The notes under the pieces: generated by a model
The model's input: the letters and a program-made list of their open reading frames with translations, nothing else
The model's database searches: none
What the model was told of the DNA's origin: nothing
Made by a program: the position numbers and the translations under genes
Source: Lentzea xinjiangensis
GTDB lineage: Bacteria > Actinomycetota > Actinomycetes > Mycobacteriales > Pseudonocardiaceae
Direction: 5' to 3'
DNA: 64,000 bases
Assembly (NCBI RefSeq): GCF_900110955.1
Contig: NZ_FOFR01000005.1
Coordinates: forward strand, 248,001 to 312,000
Shown here: positions 26,001 through 33,765 of the stretch, piece by piece
Position numbering within the stretch: position 1 is the first letter of the stretch
How the letters are laid out: the number at the start of each line of letters is the position of its first letter

Positions 26001-27350
26001 TGCGAACGCACCTGAACCCGGGATGACCACGTTATCCCGGGAGTGCGAAGAGTAGTACAGGAGTCCGCTCAGCAGCAATTCGCCAAGATGTTCCGGGCCC
26101 GCTTCGGGAACGAAGCGGCGTCTTATCAACTGCACGACTTCGAGATGAGCGGGGACCGCCGCGAGCAACGTCGCCAGGCGCAACGCCGGGGGCGAGGCCA
26201 GACTCCGGAATCGGCCGACGTGGTCACGGGCGGAAACAGGCCGCGAGGGCTCCCCCACCGCCGGTTCACTGGTGGCCATCAGCACCGTTCCGGCGGCCGG
26301 CCCGCGGTGCCCTGCCGTGATCAGCCGCGCCCACCACCGCAGCCACCGCGGCTGCAGCTCGAGCACCGGTACGGGCACGGCACCGTTCCGGGCGTGCGCC
26401 GACGGATCCTCGTCCATCCACGCATCGGATAGCTGGATCGACCACCGGCTGTTGGGCCGCAACGGCCCCGGAACGGTCAAATCGGCCCTGTGCAACCTCA
26501 TGGCACCGCGACCCCAGAGCCACTGCGGCAGCAGGTGGACGACGCTCACCGGCATCGACCGCGCCCACTGGGCCAGCACCGGGTGCAGGACCTCCGGCCG
26601 CCAGAGCTCACCGACGCCGTCCGTCACCAGGAGGGCGACCCTCCTGCCGGACACGTCCAGCACCTCCGCCGGGTCCCGCGCGGGCGCGCCGGCGGTCCCG
26701 CCGCGCAGCACCGGGACCGCCCTGCCATCCGCCCCGCGGACGACGTCGACCAGGCGGAACTGGATCGTGCGGAACGCCCCCAGCCGTGCCAGGAGCTCCA
26801 TGAAGGCCACGACCTTGGGCCGCCACAAGGACATCGACGGACTGTTGTCCAGGATCACCGTCAAGTCCAGCCAACGCTCCGCTCTCGAACGGGTGACCGG
26901 CCACCACACACCGGTTTGCGCCGTCCGCTCGGCCGTCGCCACCTCGTCCAGGACCATCGCGTCGTCACGGGCGGAGGGAATCTCGCGCTTGAGCGGCCGC
27001 AGAGCGCGGAAGCAGTCCAGCGACTCCGCCAGCGCCGGACCGTCGGAGTGGGCGGGCACCAGATCAGGGGCCGCTTCGCCGTCGCCGTACCACGAGCCGG
27101 CAATCGAGGGTTCGCGAACTTCGCGCGGTGCCGTCGCACCGATCGGCTCCGGCTCGGGTTCCTCCGCCGCAGGCACGTCATGACCGGGAGGTTCGGCCAC
27201 CTCGCCGGGTTCCGGCGGCGCGTGACCGGGTTCCGGCGGCGTCGAGGCAGGATCAGGGGCCCGGTTTCCCGTCGTGCCGTCCCGCATCGCGGCGGCCAGC
27301 CAGACGATGTCCGCAACTTCGGGCCAGTCGAGACCCTCGATGCCACCCAT
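23010..27350 (-). CDS. FxsT-type vWA / NB-ARC / TPR protein (SAV_2336-like N-terminus)
   Basis: 1446-residue sensor-effector type protein. Residues about 30-75 are a Pro/Glu-rich disordered stretch. A vWA-like domain of SAV_2336 type follows from about 110 to 420, with an intact MIDAS motif DNSPS at 168-172 and LLVTDGVGELW further on. After a linker, the segment IWGNVPPRNPNFTGR leads to an NB-ARC ATPase. It has P-loop GMGGIGKT near residue 665, LLVFDAAESPEE as a likely Walker B, and GDLPLALEQAAAWRA. About ten TPR repeats run from near 1010 to the end. The NB-ARC region reads like the 'FxSxx-COOH system tetratricopeptide repeat protein' (FxsT). The gene follows the MoxR gene with one base between them, in the order VMAP, MoxR, vWA. 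This matches vWA-MoxR-VMAP ternary conflict systems, here with the vWA part fused to a STAND/TPR signalling module. Confidence 0.87.
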   Translation of the reverse strand: MGGIEGLDWPEVADIVWLAAAMRDGTTGNRAPDPASTPPEPGHAPPEPGEVAEPPGHDVPAAEEPEPEPIGATAPREVREPSIAGSWYGDGEAAPDLVPAHSDGPALAESLDCFRALRPLKREIPSARDDAMVLDEVATAERTAQTGVWWPVTRSRAERWLDLTVILDNSPSMSLWRPKVVAFMELLARLGAFRTIQFRLVDVVRGADGRAVPVLRGGTAGAPARDPAEVLDVSGRRVALLVTDGVGELWRPEVLHPVLAQWARSMPVSVVHLLPQWLWGRGAMRLHRADLTVPGPLRPNSRWSIQLSDAWMDEDPSAHARNGAVPVPVLELQPRWLRWWARLITAGHRGPAAGTVLMATSEPAVGEPSRPVSARDHVGRFRSLASPPALRLATLLAAVPAHLEVVQLIRRRFVPEAGPEHLGELLLSGLLYYSSHSRDNVVIPGSGAFAFPEAVRELLLNGARRSETAGVVRTAAEEFGDRIPVLDHLRNAIADPDNTPDPVLTSSNAADVELESAVMRALSGPYLSRADRLRNAVAQDNSPSSESIQESIKNHTASEVAPEMAEGLSKPTVSEAPDLAWRDAHSAQPAAIGLPEASGMTVRASSGSRVFHERRPEDPPPIWGNVPPRNPNFTGRVELLDQLGKRLTAGGTTAVLPSALHGMGGIGKTQMATEYIYRHLQDYDLIWWIEAARPTQIRAGLTELARQLGLPGASEANTAVPAVREALRVGRPFRRWLLVFDAAESPEEVRPFFPTNGPGEVLITSRNPDWAGVARPLELAVFTRAESIELLGKRGPEIEEQDANQLAEKLGDLPLALEQAAAWRAVTGMPVREYLRLFDESVAEILDTSAPSDYEVSVAAAWNVSFDELKIRNPAAHQILHICAFFSPEPISRDLFTGVSRVSISPELDAALRDPIKLARAIRDINRYGLAKIDHGSNTLQLHRLVQLVLRNRVMAPQVQAQMRHGAHQLLASLDPNDPESSRHWPRYRELLPHAYAADIVDCDDSWVRQLVINLMRFLFAWGDHEEAARLAERAYEGFERKLGPTHPQTLDVASRLGFYLWVLGRYEEGARINQLTLQRRIQVSGEDSEETFALQTNIVIDLRAQGDFAAATKLSDEIYHKSKRLFGDDDPETLNAAYQHALSLRLSGEYRAAADLDEDTVRRRVEVLGPDHQKTLGSNAALIVDRREAGEYTRARIEQEKFTELFRARFGEDNPDYATFAFLLSVARRKDGDHSRALSLSTPAFEQFRLVYGHDHPTTMACALAHSIDLRHSGDLTSAKELGERTFEKYRRSLGEDHPHTVAATVNLAVTLRLSGEAADARVLDERALELFRNGIGPNHPYAIIATINLASDLAALGEFEQAIALNRDAVERGERVLGANHPTALAASLNLGHDLRSAGRAEEAESYRGPVLDKYRKVLGEAHPGTIAAIKGGRADCDIDPMLM

Positions 27351-27351
27351 G

Positions 27352-28416
27352 TCACTGCTCCGTCAGTCTTCGCCACAGCGCATCGACGAGCCGCGGCCAC
27401 GCCGCGTCGTCCGGCTGGTAAGCGCCCGAGGTGGCGAGGTAGACCGCGTCCAGCAACCGGTCCGCCGGGAGACCGCCCTCCGCCCGGCTCTTCTCGATGA
27501 ACTCCCGCACGAGCCGTTCCCGGTGTTCGCCCTGCGGGTCCAGGAGGTGGTTGGCCACCATGGCCGCCAGTTGTTCGGCGCTCGGATCCTTGATCTCCAA
27601 TTGCAGGACACGGCGCAGGAAGGCGGGAGGGAATTCACGCTCTCCGTTGCTCGTCATCACCACCACGGGAAAAGCCCGGCAGGCCACCCTGCCGTCCTCC
27701 ACGGTCGCGGTCCCGTTCGGGTCGTTCGTGTGGACGGATACGGCACGCAGTTGTTCGCGAACTCGCGCCAGCTCCGGAATGACGAACTCGCCGTCCTCGA
27801 AGATGCTCAGCAGATCATTGGGCAGATCCGACTCGGATTTGTCCAGCTCGTCGATCAGCACGACCCGCGGCAAAGCGCTCGGCAGGAATGCCGTTCCCAG
27901 CGGGCCGAGCCGCACGAAGTCACCGATGGCGGTCTCCTCGGCACCGGCCGACCGCACGGCGGCGGATTGCACTCGGCCTATGGCGTCATAATCGTAGAGA
28001 CCTGACGCGAGGGTCGTGCGGCTGGTGATGGGCCACCTCAGCACGCGGCCCAGCCGCAATTCCCTGGCGATGCGGTAGGCGAGGCTCGACTTCCCCACCC
28101 CAGGTTTTCCGGTCAGCAACAACGGCCGGCGCAAGTAGAGCGCGGCATTGACCACGTCGAGCTCGTGCGCGTCGACGTCCCATTCCGCCAGGTGGATTTC
28201 CGGCCCGAGCCTGCGATCCGCCTCGCCGTCGTCGTCCGGCGGCAGGACCTGCTCCGAGACCGGGCCGCCGCGGAAATCCCGCCAGGGTGGTGGGGGCGGC
28301 AGGATCTCGGTCAGGTCGATGTCGTGCATCGGCCGGCCCGTGCCGCGGTAGATCCACCAGTCAGGAGCGTCGAAGCCAGTGCGCCGACTGCCTGTTCCCC
28401 GTTCGTGCACGCTCAT
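27352..28416 (-). CDS. MoxR-type AAA+ ATPase of a ternary conflict system
   Basis: 354-residue AAA+ ATPase. Walker A is LLTGKPGVGKSSLAYRIA near residues 100-115. The Walker B/sensor region is PRVVLIDELDKSESDLPNDLL near 190, followed by VVMTSNGEREFPPAFLRR (sensor 1 and the arginine-finger region). About 90 N-terminal residues before the ATPase are Pro- and acidic-rich and begin with a Trp-Trp motif (DWWIYRG). MoxR ATPases remodel or activate partners, usually together with a vWA protein. Here the ATG overlaps the stop of the VMAP gene (ATGA), and the stop is one base from the vWA/NB-ARC/TPR gene. All three are therefore almost certainly co-translated. In the Kaur/Burroughs/Aravind description of such systems, MoxR is the NTP-dependent switch between recognition and effector. 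Confidence 0.9.
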   Translation of the reverse strand: MSVHERGTGSRRTGFDAPDWWIYRGTGRPMHDIDLTEILPPPPPWRDFRGGPVSEQVLPPDDDGEADRRLGPEIHLAEWDVDAHELDVVNAALYLRRPLLLTGKPGVGKSSLAYRIARELRLGRVLRWPITSRTTLASGLYDYDAIGRVQSAAVRSAGAEETAIGDFVRLGPLGTAFLPSALPRVVLIDELDKSESDLPNDLLSIFEDGEFVIPELARVREQLRAVSVHTNDPNGTATVEDGRVACRAFPVVVMTSNGEREFPPAFLRRVLQLEIKDPSAEQLAAMVANHLLDPQGEHRERLVREFIEKSRAEGGLPADRLLDAVYLATSGAYQPDDAAWPRLVDALWRRLTEQ

Positions 28417-30209
28417 CCCCGGCCTCCGCCCGACGTCGGAGCCGCAGGTCCGTCGAGAGCGACCGTCCAGTTCGGGTCGTCGAGCAGCACCACGAGATCC
28501 CGCACGAGATCCCCTTCGGCCGCGGACAGCTGCGCGTGCCGGTGGCGGTCGGGCAGGCCGAGGATCCCTCCCTCACCGGAGACGAGCCAGGCGACGATCG
28601 CCCGCAGGTCCTCCGCGCGCGCCGCGGGGTGCCACAGCACCAACGGCAAACCCGCCCGCAACGCGGCGGTCAGCGCATCGGGCCCGGCACTCGGATCCGG
28701 ACGCGGGGAAGGTGGTTCGTCCATCACCAAACCAACCCATCTGGATTCGCTCAGCACGGCGTCGATGGCATTCTCCTTGCCTTGCGGTGCACCGTACGGG
28801 TGAATTCTTTCCCACAGCGGGGTGTCACTGGAGCTGGATTCCCATCGCACGCGCCAAGGGCGATGCCAGTACGTGGCCCGCATTCGTTCCAGCGATCTCA
28901 AGCTCAGCACGTAGTCGTAGACGATTGGTCGTGGATCGCCTGACCTGCGCTCCTTCTTCCACGAACTGATCGGCAACCTTAGCAGCGGCCGGGGGAGCAC
29001 GAAATCCAGTGCGACGGACACCGACTGCCCGGACCACCTGCCTTCGGCGTCGATGATCAAATCGTCTATTCGCTGCTCGAGCTCGTCGACGCGCACCTCG
29101 CCCACCTCACCCCGAAGCGGCGGCCAGTCCAGTGGATCGTCCTGGCGCCAGAAGGAAAGACGGCAGCGGTTGTCATCGATGCCGTCGAGCTCAACCACGA
29201 TCATCAGCCGCAGCCGCGGTTCGGCCGGAAGCGGAGATCTCGCCGCCTGGCGTTCCTGCCGCGCGTTCGCACGGCGCAGGCCGCGGACTTTCCGGGCCGC
29301 CCAAGCCTTCAGCTCGGCACCATTGTCGCCGCCGAGTTCTTCCGCGAGGAGTTCGAGGAACTCGACCGCGGGAGGAATACCGTCCGGCCCGGCGTTGACG
29401 TCGGCGAGGTGGGTGAACGCGTCCCACACCGACCCGAAGCGGGGCATCGGCACCACCGAACCGGTCGCACGGCTCACGAGCATCGGCAGCCGTGCGGTCT
29501 CGGCGTCGGCCAGCAGCTCGCGCAGGACCTTCACCTCGTCACCGGTGAAAAGACCTCGCACGGCCAGGTCCGCGAGATCCGGGTCCGGCAGTACCGCCGC
29601 GGGTTCCGCGGGCGCGGTGCTGAGCGGCATCACGGCACCGTGCAGCCGCAACCACGCGTGCCCCTGGAACGACTTCACCGAGACGTCGATGCGGTGGTAG
29701 GAGTCCGGTGCGCTGCCGGCGTCGTCGAAGATCACCTCTTGGTAGAAGTGCGCGGAGGCGATGACAGCCAGCACGCTCCCGGAGTTCCTCAGCTCGGTCT
29801 TCGGGATGTCGGCTTCGAGGATCCGGCAGGCGTGGTTCAGCGCGTGCCCGACCCAGCCGTGCTCGTTCTGGCGGATGTCGCCGGCGTGCAGGACGACCCT
29901 CAGCTTGATCTTCGCCGCTTCGGCCTTGGTCGAGTTGTAGCGGCGGAGCTCGGCCACCAGGCGTTCGGGCAGCTTGTCGGCGAGCTCGCTCTTCGACACG
30001 GTCGACGGTACGAGAATCAAAGCGCCATCACCGCGATCCTCGGTAGCGCAGTGGCTCAGGTCGACGCCGACGTCGGCGAACGCGGCCTTCAACACACCGT
30101 AGAGCCCTTCGTGCACCACGAGAAGGTCATTCACCCGACGGTCGCGCCGGGTGAACTCCGCAACGTCCACCGCGATGATCGTCCGATGCTCAGTCGGTGA
30201 AAGTGACAC
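28413..30209 (-). CDS. VMAP protein: nucleotide-cyclase-like domain, effector-associated domain, VMAP-C
   Basis: 598-residue first gene of the ternary operon. Residues about 8-190 look like a class III nucleotide cyclase homology domain. They contain AVDVAEFTRRD (first metal Asp, D15), EDRGDGALIL (second metal Asp, D61) and HAGDI...GWVGHALNHACRIL (transition-state Asn125 and Arg129). Position 57, which helps set purine choice in this family, is Glu as in many guanylyl cyclases, so activity is possible. A short helical block around 225-300 (FTGDEVKVLRELLADAE) resembles an effector-associated domain. The C-terminal half from about 330 has the VMAP-C pattern (RLMIVVELDG, SFWRQDDP, LPRPLLRLPIS, WHRPWRVRWESS, GLPLVLWHPAA). 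I chose the GTG at 30209 because GGGAGG precedes it by six bases and the cyclase domain begins just after. An upstream extension of 32 codons is unlikely. Confidence 0.82.
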   Translation of the reverse strand: MSLSPTEHRTIIAVDVAEFTRRDRRVNDLLVVHEGLYGVLKAAFADVGVDLSHCATEDRGDGALILVPSTVSKSELADKLPERLVAELRRYNSTKAEAAKIKLRVVLHAGDIRQNEHGWVGHALNHACRILEADIPKTELRNSGSVLAVIASAHFYQEVIFDDAGSAPDSYHRIDVSVKSFQGHAWLRLHGAVMPLSTAPAEPAAVLPDPDLADLAVRGLFTGDEVKVLRELLADAETARLPMLVSRATGSVVPMPRFGSVWDAFTHLADVNAGPDGIPPAVEFLELLAEELGGDNGAELKAWAARKVRGLRRANARQERQAARSPLPAEPRLRLMIVVELDGIDDNRCRLSFWRQDDPLDWPPLRGEVGEVRVDELEQRIDDLIIDAEGRWSGQSVSVALDFVLPRPLLRLPISSWKKERRSGDPRPIVYDYVLSLRSLERMRATYWHRPWRVRWESSSSDTPLWERIHPYGAPQGKENAIDAVLSESRWVGLVMDEPPSPRPDPSAGPDALTAALRAGLPLVLWHPAARAEDLRAIVAWLVSGEGGILGLPDRHRHAQLSAAEGDLVRDLVVLLDDPNWTVALDGPAAPTSGGGRG

Positions 30210-30530
30210 AACCGTCCCTCCCGCGACACCACGCCGGCGCCCACCGGCGAGCTGCTGCGTCGATACCAGGTCAACGGCCTCGGCACTGCGCCGGATGACA
30301 CACAACGCGCAGCTTCACCCATCGGCATCTCGACCCGCAGACATTCGCGGGTAACTACACCAGCAACACCTCCGGCGCACGAGCGGACTGGACCACCCGA
30401 TCGGAGATTCAGCCGTTAGGACCAGAGCGACGCCACCCCGATCATCGGACGACCGCGAACGCCCGTTGCGGAATCCGCGGGGAACATCGGAGATTTAGAT
30501 CGATCGGGGCAGTCACCGGCGTCCTGGTGC
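30210..30530. other. Divergent intergenic region between the ternary system and the Crp/Fnr gene
   Basis: About 320 bases without a convincing gene and with lower GC than its surroundings. It should hold the promoters of both the leftward VMAP-MoxR-vWA operon and the rightward Crp/Fnr gene. The stretch around 30488-30506 (agatttagatcgatcgggg) is AT-richer and could contain a -10 region, but I cannot assign a promoter with confidence. Confidence 0.5.
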
Positions 30531-31199
30531 GTGAATCATGGAAGCATGGGGATCGGCCACTCCTTCTGGGGGATGCTCGAACCAGCCGACCGCACGGCGC
30601 TGCAGGCCGCGGCGACGCGGGTGGCGTTCGGCCCGGGATCGGTGATCTGCCACCAGGGGGACGAGTCGCGCAACGTGCTGGTGGTCTCGCGCGGGCGGGT
30701 GCGGGTGAGCCGGTTCTCCCCCAGCGGTGAGGAGGCGGTGCTCGCGGTCAGGGGGCCCGGCGAGATCATCGGTGAGCTCGCCGCCATCGACGGGCGGTGC
30801 CGGTCGGCGACCCTCACCGCCGTGGACCGCGTCGAGGGGGTGATGATCGCCGCGGGTTCGCTGAAGAGGTTGTGCACGGCGCATCCCGGGATCGCGTGGG
30901 CGATGTTGCGCGTCGTGGTGGCACGTCAACGGGACGCGAGCCAGCAGCAGGACCTCAGGACCGGGCCGTCGTTGCACCGCGTGGGCGCGGTGCTGCTCGA
31001 CCTCGCGCACCGCGGGGCGAACGACATGATCACGACGGTGCCGCTGAGCCAGCGCGAGCTCGCGGGCATCGCGGGGATCTCGCGGGAGACCCTCGCCAGG
31101 GCGCTGAAGACGTTGCGGGACGCGGAGATCATCGCGACGAGCCGCACCAGCATCGAGATTCTGCGCGAGGACGAATTGCGTTCGCTGTGTGGCATCTGA
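30531..31199 (+). CDS. Crp/Fnr-family transcriptional regulator
   Basis: 222-residue regulator. The N-terminal beta-barrel (residues about 15-130) is of cyclic-nucleotide-binding type: LEPADRTALQAAATRVAFGPG, then GEIIGELAAIDGRCRSATLTA. The C-terminal winged helix has LSQRELAGIAGISRETLARALKTLRDAEII near 168-198, the recognition helix being around ISRETLARAL. No Cys cluster typical of Fnr oxygen sensors is present, so a nucleotide or other small ligand is more likely. The GTG at 30531 and an ATG at 30546 are both possible starts; the ATG has GGAAG just before it. It diverges from an operon whose first protein has a cyclase-like domain, which makes a cyclic-nucleotide link tempting but unproven. 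Confidence 0.9.
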   Translation: MNHGSMGIGHSFWGMLEPADRTALQAAATRVAFGPGSVICHQGDESRNVLVVSRGRVRVSRFSPSGEEAVLAVRGPGEIIGELAAIDGRCRSATLTAVDRVEGVMIAAGSLKRLCTAHPGIAWAMLRVVVARQRDASQQQDLRTGPSLHRVGAVLLDLAHRGANDMITTVPLSQRELAGIAGISRETLARALKTLRDAEIIATSRTSIEILREDELRSLCGI

Positions 31200-31268
31200 C
31201 GCAGACGTTGTGCCGTGGTGGCGCTTTCCTTGGTGCACAGGTCGCCGAGCACCCACCCAGGAGCCGTC

Positions 31269-31589
31269 ATGAAGCGCCGCCAGCCGCCGGAAACCAGCTC
31301 TCGCAAGCAGTTGCGGCGGGCCCGCCGCAGGCACGCGGAGCGGGTGGTGTTCGCCGTCGTGTTCACCGCCGCCGAGCTGTGGGCGATCGCGGCCACCGTG
31401 GCGCTGCTCGAGGACGACGGCGTGCTGGCCATCGCCGTCTCCGTCGTGTTGTCGGCGGCGCTCATCGCCGTGTGGGACACCTGGCAGTCCGTGCTCGCGT
31501 CGGGGCGGGCACTGCGCTCACCGCTGCCGGAGCCGCGTCCCGCCGAGGGGGTCGAGCCGGAGCACCGGGTGGAGCTGGTGCGGGGCTGA
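31269..31589 (+). CDS. Small two-helix membrane protein, function unknown
   Basis: 106-residue protein. A strongly basic N-terminus (SSRKQLRRARRRHAER) is followed by two hydrophobic helices (VVFAVVFTAAELWAIAATVALL and VLAIAVSVVLSAALIAVW) and a Pro/Glu-rich C-terminal tail. I chose ATG at 31269, preceded by AGGAG at six bases; an upstream in-frame start at 31215 lacks such a site. It lies 69 bases after the Crp/Fnr gene on the same strand and may be its target or partner. I do not recognise a family. Confidence 0.7.
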   Translation: MKRRQPPETSSRKQLRRARRRHAERVVFAVVFTAAELWAIAATVALLEDDGVLAIAVSVVLSAALIAVWDTWQSVLASGRALRSPLPEPRPAEGVEPEHRVELVRG

Positions 31590-31593
31590 TCCC

Positions 31594-31628
31594 GGTGTGG
31601 CCGCGGCGAAGGGGGGCGCGGCCACACC
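31594..31628. terminator. Bidirectional hairpin terminator between convergent genes
   Basis: Two perfectly paired 12-base arms (31594-31605, ggtgtggccgcg; 31617-31628) enclose an 11-base loop. It fills the 41-base gap between the small membrane protein gene and the convergent epimerase gene, so it should end both transcripts. Confidence 0.8.
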
Positions 31629-31630
31629 AC

Positions 31631-32761
31631 CTACGCCGGCCGGAGGCCGGCCAGGACGGGTTCGCCGACCGGCTCGAGCATCGCGCGCACGGCCGACGCG
31701 ATGAGCGCCGACGGCGAGCCCGTCCCGTAGGGCGACGGGATCTCCCGCAACGCGGCCCGGTGCCCGCGGACGTCGTCGAGCCACGGCCGCACCGCGACGC
31801 CCAGCAGCGGGCCGGGAGGGACCAGGGTGCCGAACGTGCCCTCGATCTCCGGCCGCTCGGTGCTGCGCCGCACGACCACCACTGGCCTCTTCAGCACGCT
31901 GACCTCCTCCTGGATCCCGCCGGAGTCCGACACGATCACCGCGGCACCGTGCGCGAGGGCCAGGAACGTCCGGTAGGGCTGCGGCTCGATCACCCGCAGC
32001 CCGGGCAGCAGCCCGTCGAGGCCGAACGCGCTGACGCGGTGCGCGGTCCGCGGGTGCAGCGGCAGCACCACCGGCAGCGGCAGGTCGCCGAGCTCGCGCA
32101 GGATCGTCTCGAGGTTCCCGGCGTCGTCGACGTTCTCCGGCCGGTGGATCGTGGCCAGCGCGTAGCGGTCGCGGGTCAGCCCCCACGCCGACAGCGCCGC
32201 GCTCTCCTCGTCCGGTGACGGCAACGCGTGCGCCAGCGCCTCGACGACGGTGTTGCCGGTGACGGCGATCCGGCTGTCCGCCACGCCCTCGGCCAGGAGG
32301 TTGTGGCGGTTCAACGGGGTCGGCGCGCAGCACAGGTCGGCGAGGTGGTCGATGAGCACCCGGTTGTGCTCCTCCGGCATCGCGCGGTCGTAGCTGCGCA
32401 GGCCCGCCTCGACGTGCACCAGCGGGAGGTCGCAGGCGTTGGCCGCCAACGCTCCCGCGAGCGCCGACGTCGTGTCGCCCTGCACCACCACGGCCGCCGG
32501 GCGTTCGGCGGCCAGCACCTCGTCGACGGCCGCGACCGCGCGGCCGAGCTGGTCGCCCCGGCGCAGGCCGCCCAGGCGCAGCTCGTGGAAACCGCCCGGT
32601 TCCGGCACTTCCCGGCGGATGAGCGAGTACATCGAGCGGTCGTAGTGCTGACCGGTGTAGATCATGGTGCACGCGCTGCCGAAGTGGTCCACCAGCGGCG
32701 CGAGCTTGATCAGTTCGGGCCTCGTGCCGCAGACGATCGTCACGGTGTTCGTTTCGCGCAC
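31631..32761 (-). CDS. wecB: Non-hydrolysing UDP-N-acetylglucosamine 2-epimerase
   Basis: 376-residue cytoplasmic enzyme that interconverts UDP-GlcNAc and UDP-ManNAc for surface polysaccharides. It shows the family motifs: CGTRPELIKLAPL at the start, VQGDTTSALAGALAA, LVHVEAGLRS near 117-126, MPEEHNRVLIDHLAD, TIHRPENVD, HPRT and VSDSGGIQEEV. Length is typical (about 370-390). The GTG start at 32761 gives the correct family N-terminus; the Shine-Dalgarno sequence is weak. It stands at the left border of the polysaccharide cluster, diverging from the DMT-like permease gene. It implies that the polymer contains ManNAc or a ManNAc-derived sugar such as the uronic acid. Confidence 0.93.
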   Translation of the reverse strand: MRETNTVTIVCGTRPELIKLAPLVDHFGSACTMIYTGQHYDRSMYSLIRREVPEPGGFHELRLGGLRRGDQLGRAVAAVDEVLAAERPAAVVVQGDTTSALAGALAANACDLPLVHVEAGLRSYDRAMPEEHNRVLIDHLADLCCAPTPLNRHNLLAEGVADSRIAVTGNTVVEALAHALPSPDEESAALSAWGLTRDRYALATIHRPENVDDAGNLETILRELGDLPLPVVLPLHPRTAHRVSAFGLDGLLPGLRVIEPQPYRTFLALAHGAAVIVSDSGGIQEEVSVLKRPVVVVRRSTERPEIEGTFGTLVPPGPLLGVAVRPWLDDVRGHRAALREIPSPYGTGSPSALIASAVRAMLEPVGEPVLAGLRPA

Positions 32762-32937
32762 GGCGGCAAGCTACTTCATCGATCTTGACGTTTCCGGGCC
32801 GATCCCGCGCACGTTCACTCGAAAGCGTTGCCTGGCATATCGCTCGAAAGTGTTGCGGCAGAGGTGTGTCGTAGTGTGCGCGCTCATCTGAGGTGCGCGC
32901 CGACGCGTGTTTCGCCGAACCCAACGGAGAGTCCCGC

Positions 32938-33765
32938 TTGTCCGGTCATCTGGCGCTTGCTGTGTCCACTGTGCTGTACGGGCTGGGGATAGTCGCGCAG
33001 ACCGTCGCCGCGCGCAGGGCCGACGACCGCCCCGGCGCAGGCGTGGGGCTGCTCGCGCGCCTGGCGTCGGACCGGTTGTACCTGCTCGGTTTCGCCGGCC
33101 AGGCCGGCGGTTTCGGGTTCGCCTTCCTCTCCCGCGAGCACCTGCCGCTCTACCTGGTGCAGGCCGGGTCCTCGTGCGCGGTCGGGCTGGCGACGGTGAT
33201 CGGCGTGGTGCTGCTCGGCTGGCGGATCCGGCGCGTCGAGGTCGCGGTGCTGGCGGTCATGGCGTGCGGGCTGCTGCTGCTCACGGGCGCGGCGGCGCCG
33301 TCCTCGGCCCGCGAGCTCCCCCTGCTGCCGAGCCTGGCCGTGCTGGGTCTGCTGACCCTGGCGGTGCTCCCGCTGGCGCGCGCGCTCAAGTCCGCGACGC
33401 CGGTGCTGGCCGGCGTCGCCTTCGCGGTGGTCGCGGTGGCCGCGCGCACGGTGGCGGGAAAACCGCTGCCGGAGCTGGTGTCGCACCCGCTGACCTGGCT
33501 GATGGTGATCGCCGCGTTCGCCGGTCAGGCGTGCCTGGCGGCGTCCCTGCAACGCGGGTCGGCCACGTCCGCGGTGGCGTCGATGGACGCGACCACGGTG
33601 GTGATCAGCTCGGTCGCCGGGCTCGCGGTGATGGGCGACCGGATCGCGCCGGGCCGCGAGTGGTGGGTGGTGCTGGGGATCCTGCTCGTGGTGGGCGGCG
33701 TGCTGGTGCTCGGCGCCACCGCCGCGCCGGCCCGGCGGCTCGTCCCCGCCGGAGGTGAGCGGTGA
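32938..33765 (+). CDS. DMT/EamA-like multi-helix membrane protein
   Basis: About 275 residues with some eight to nine hydrophobic helices and little else (for example LALAVSTVLYGLGIVAQ, VAVLAVMACGLLLLTGA and WWVVLGILLVVGGVLVLG). The pattern of two half-repeats fits the drug/metabolite transporter superfamily. I prefer a TTG start at 32938, preceded by GGAGAG at about seven bases. A GTG at 32893 would add 15 polar residues. It overlaps the deacetylase gene by four bases and is therefore part of the polysaccharide operon, possibly moving a precursor or lipid carrier. Substrate unknown. Confidence 0.75.
   Translation: MSGHLALAVSTVLYGLGIVAQTVAARRADDRPGAGVGLLARLASDRLYLLGFAGQAGGFGFAFLSREHLPLYLVQAGSSCAVGLATVIGVVLLGWRIRRVEVAVLAVMACGLLLLTGAAAPSSARELPLLPSLAVLGLLTLAVLPLARALKSATPVLAGVAFAVVAVAARTVAGKPLPELVSHPLTWLMVIAAFAGQACLAASLQRGSATSAVASMDATTVVISSVAGLAVMGDRIAPGREWWVVLGILLVVGGVLVLGATAAPARRLVPAGGER

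Noticed and set aside
23010..27350. Reading the large TPR protein as a simple AfsR-type regulator
   Set aside because: There is no winged helix or BTAD domain. The N-terminus is a vWA fold with MIDAS residues.
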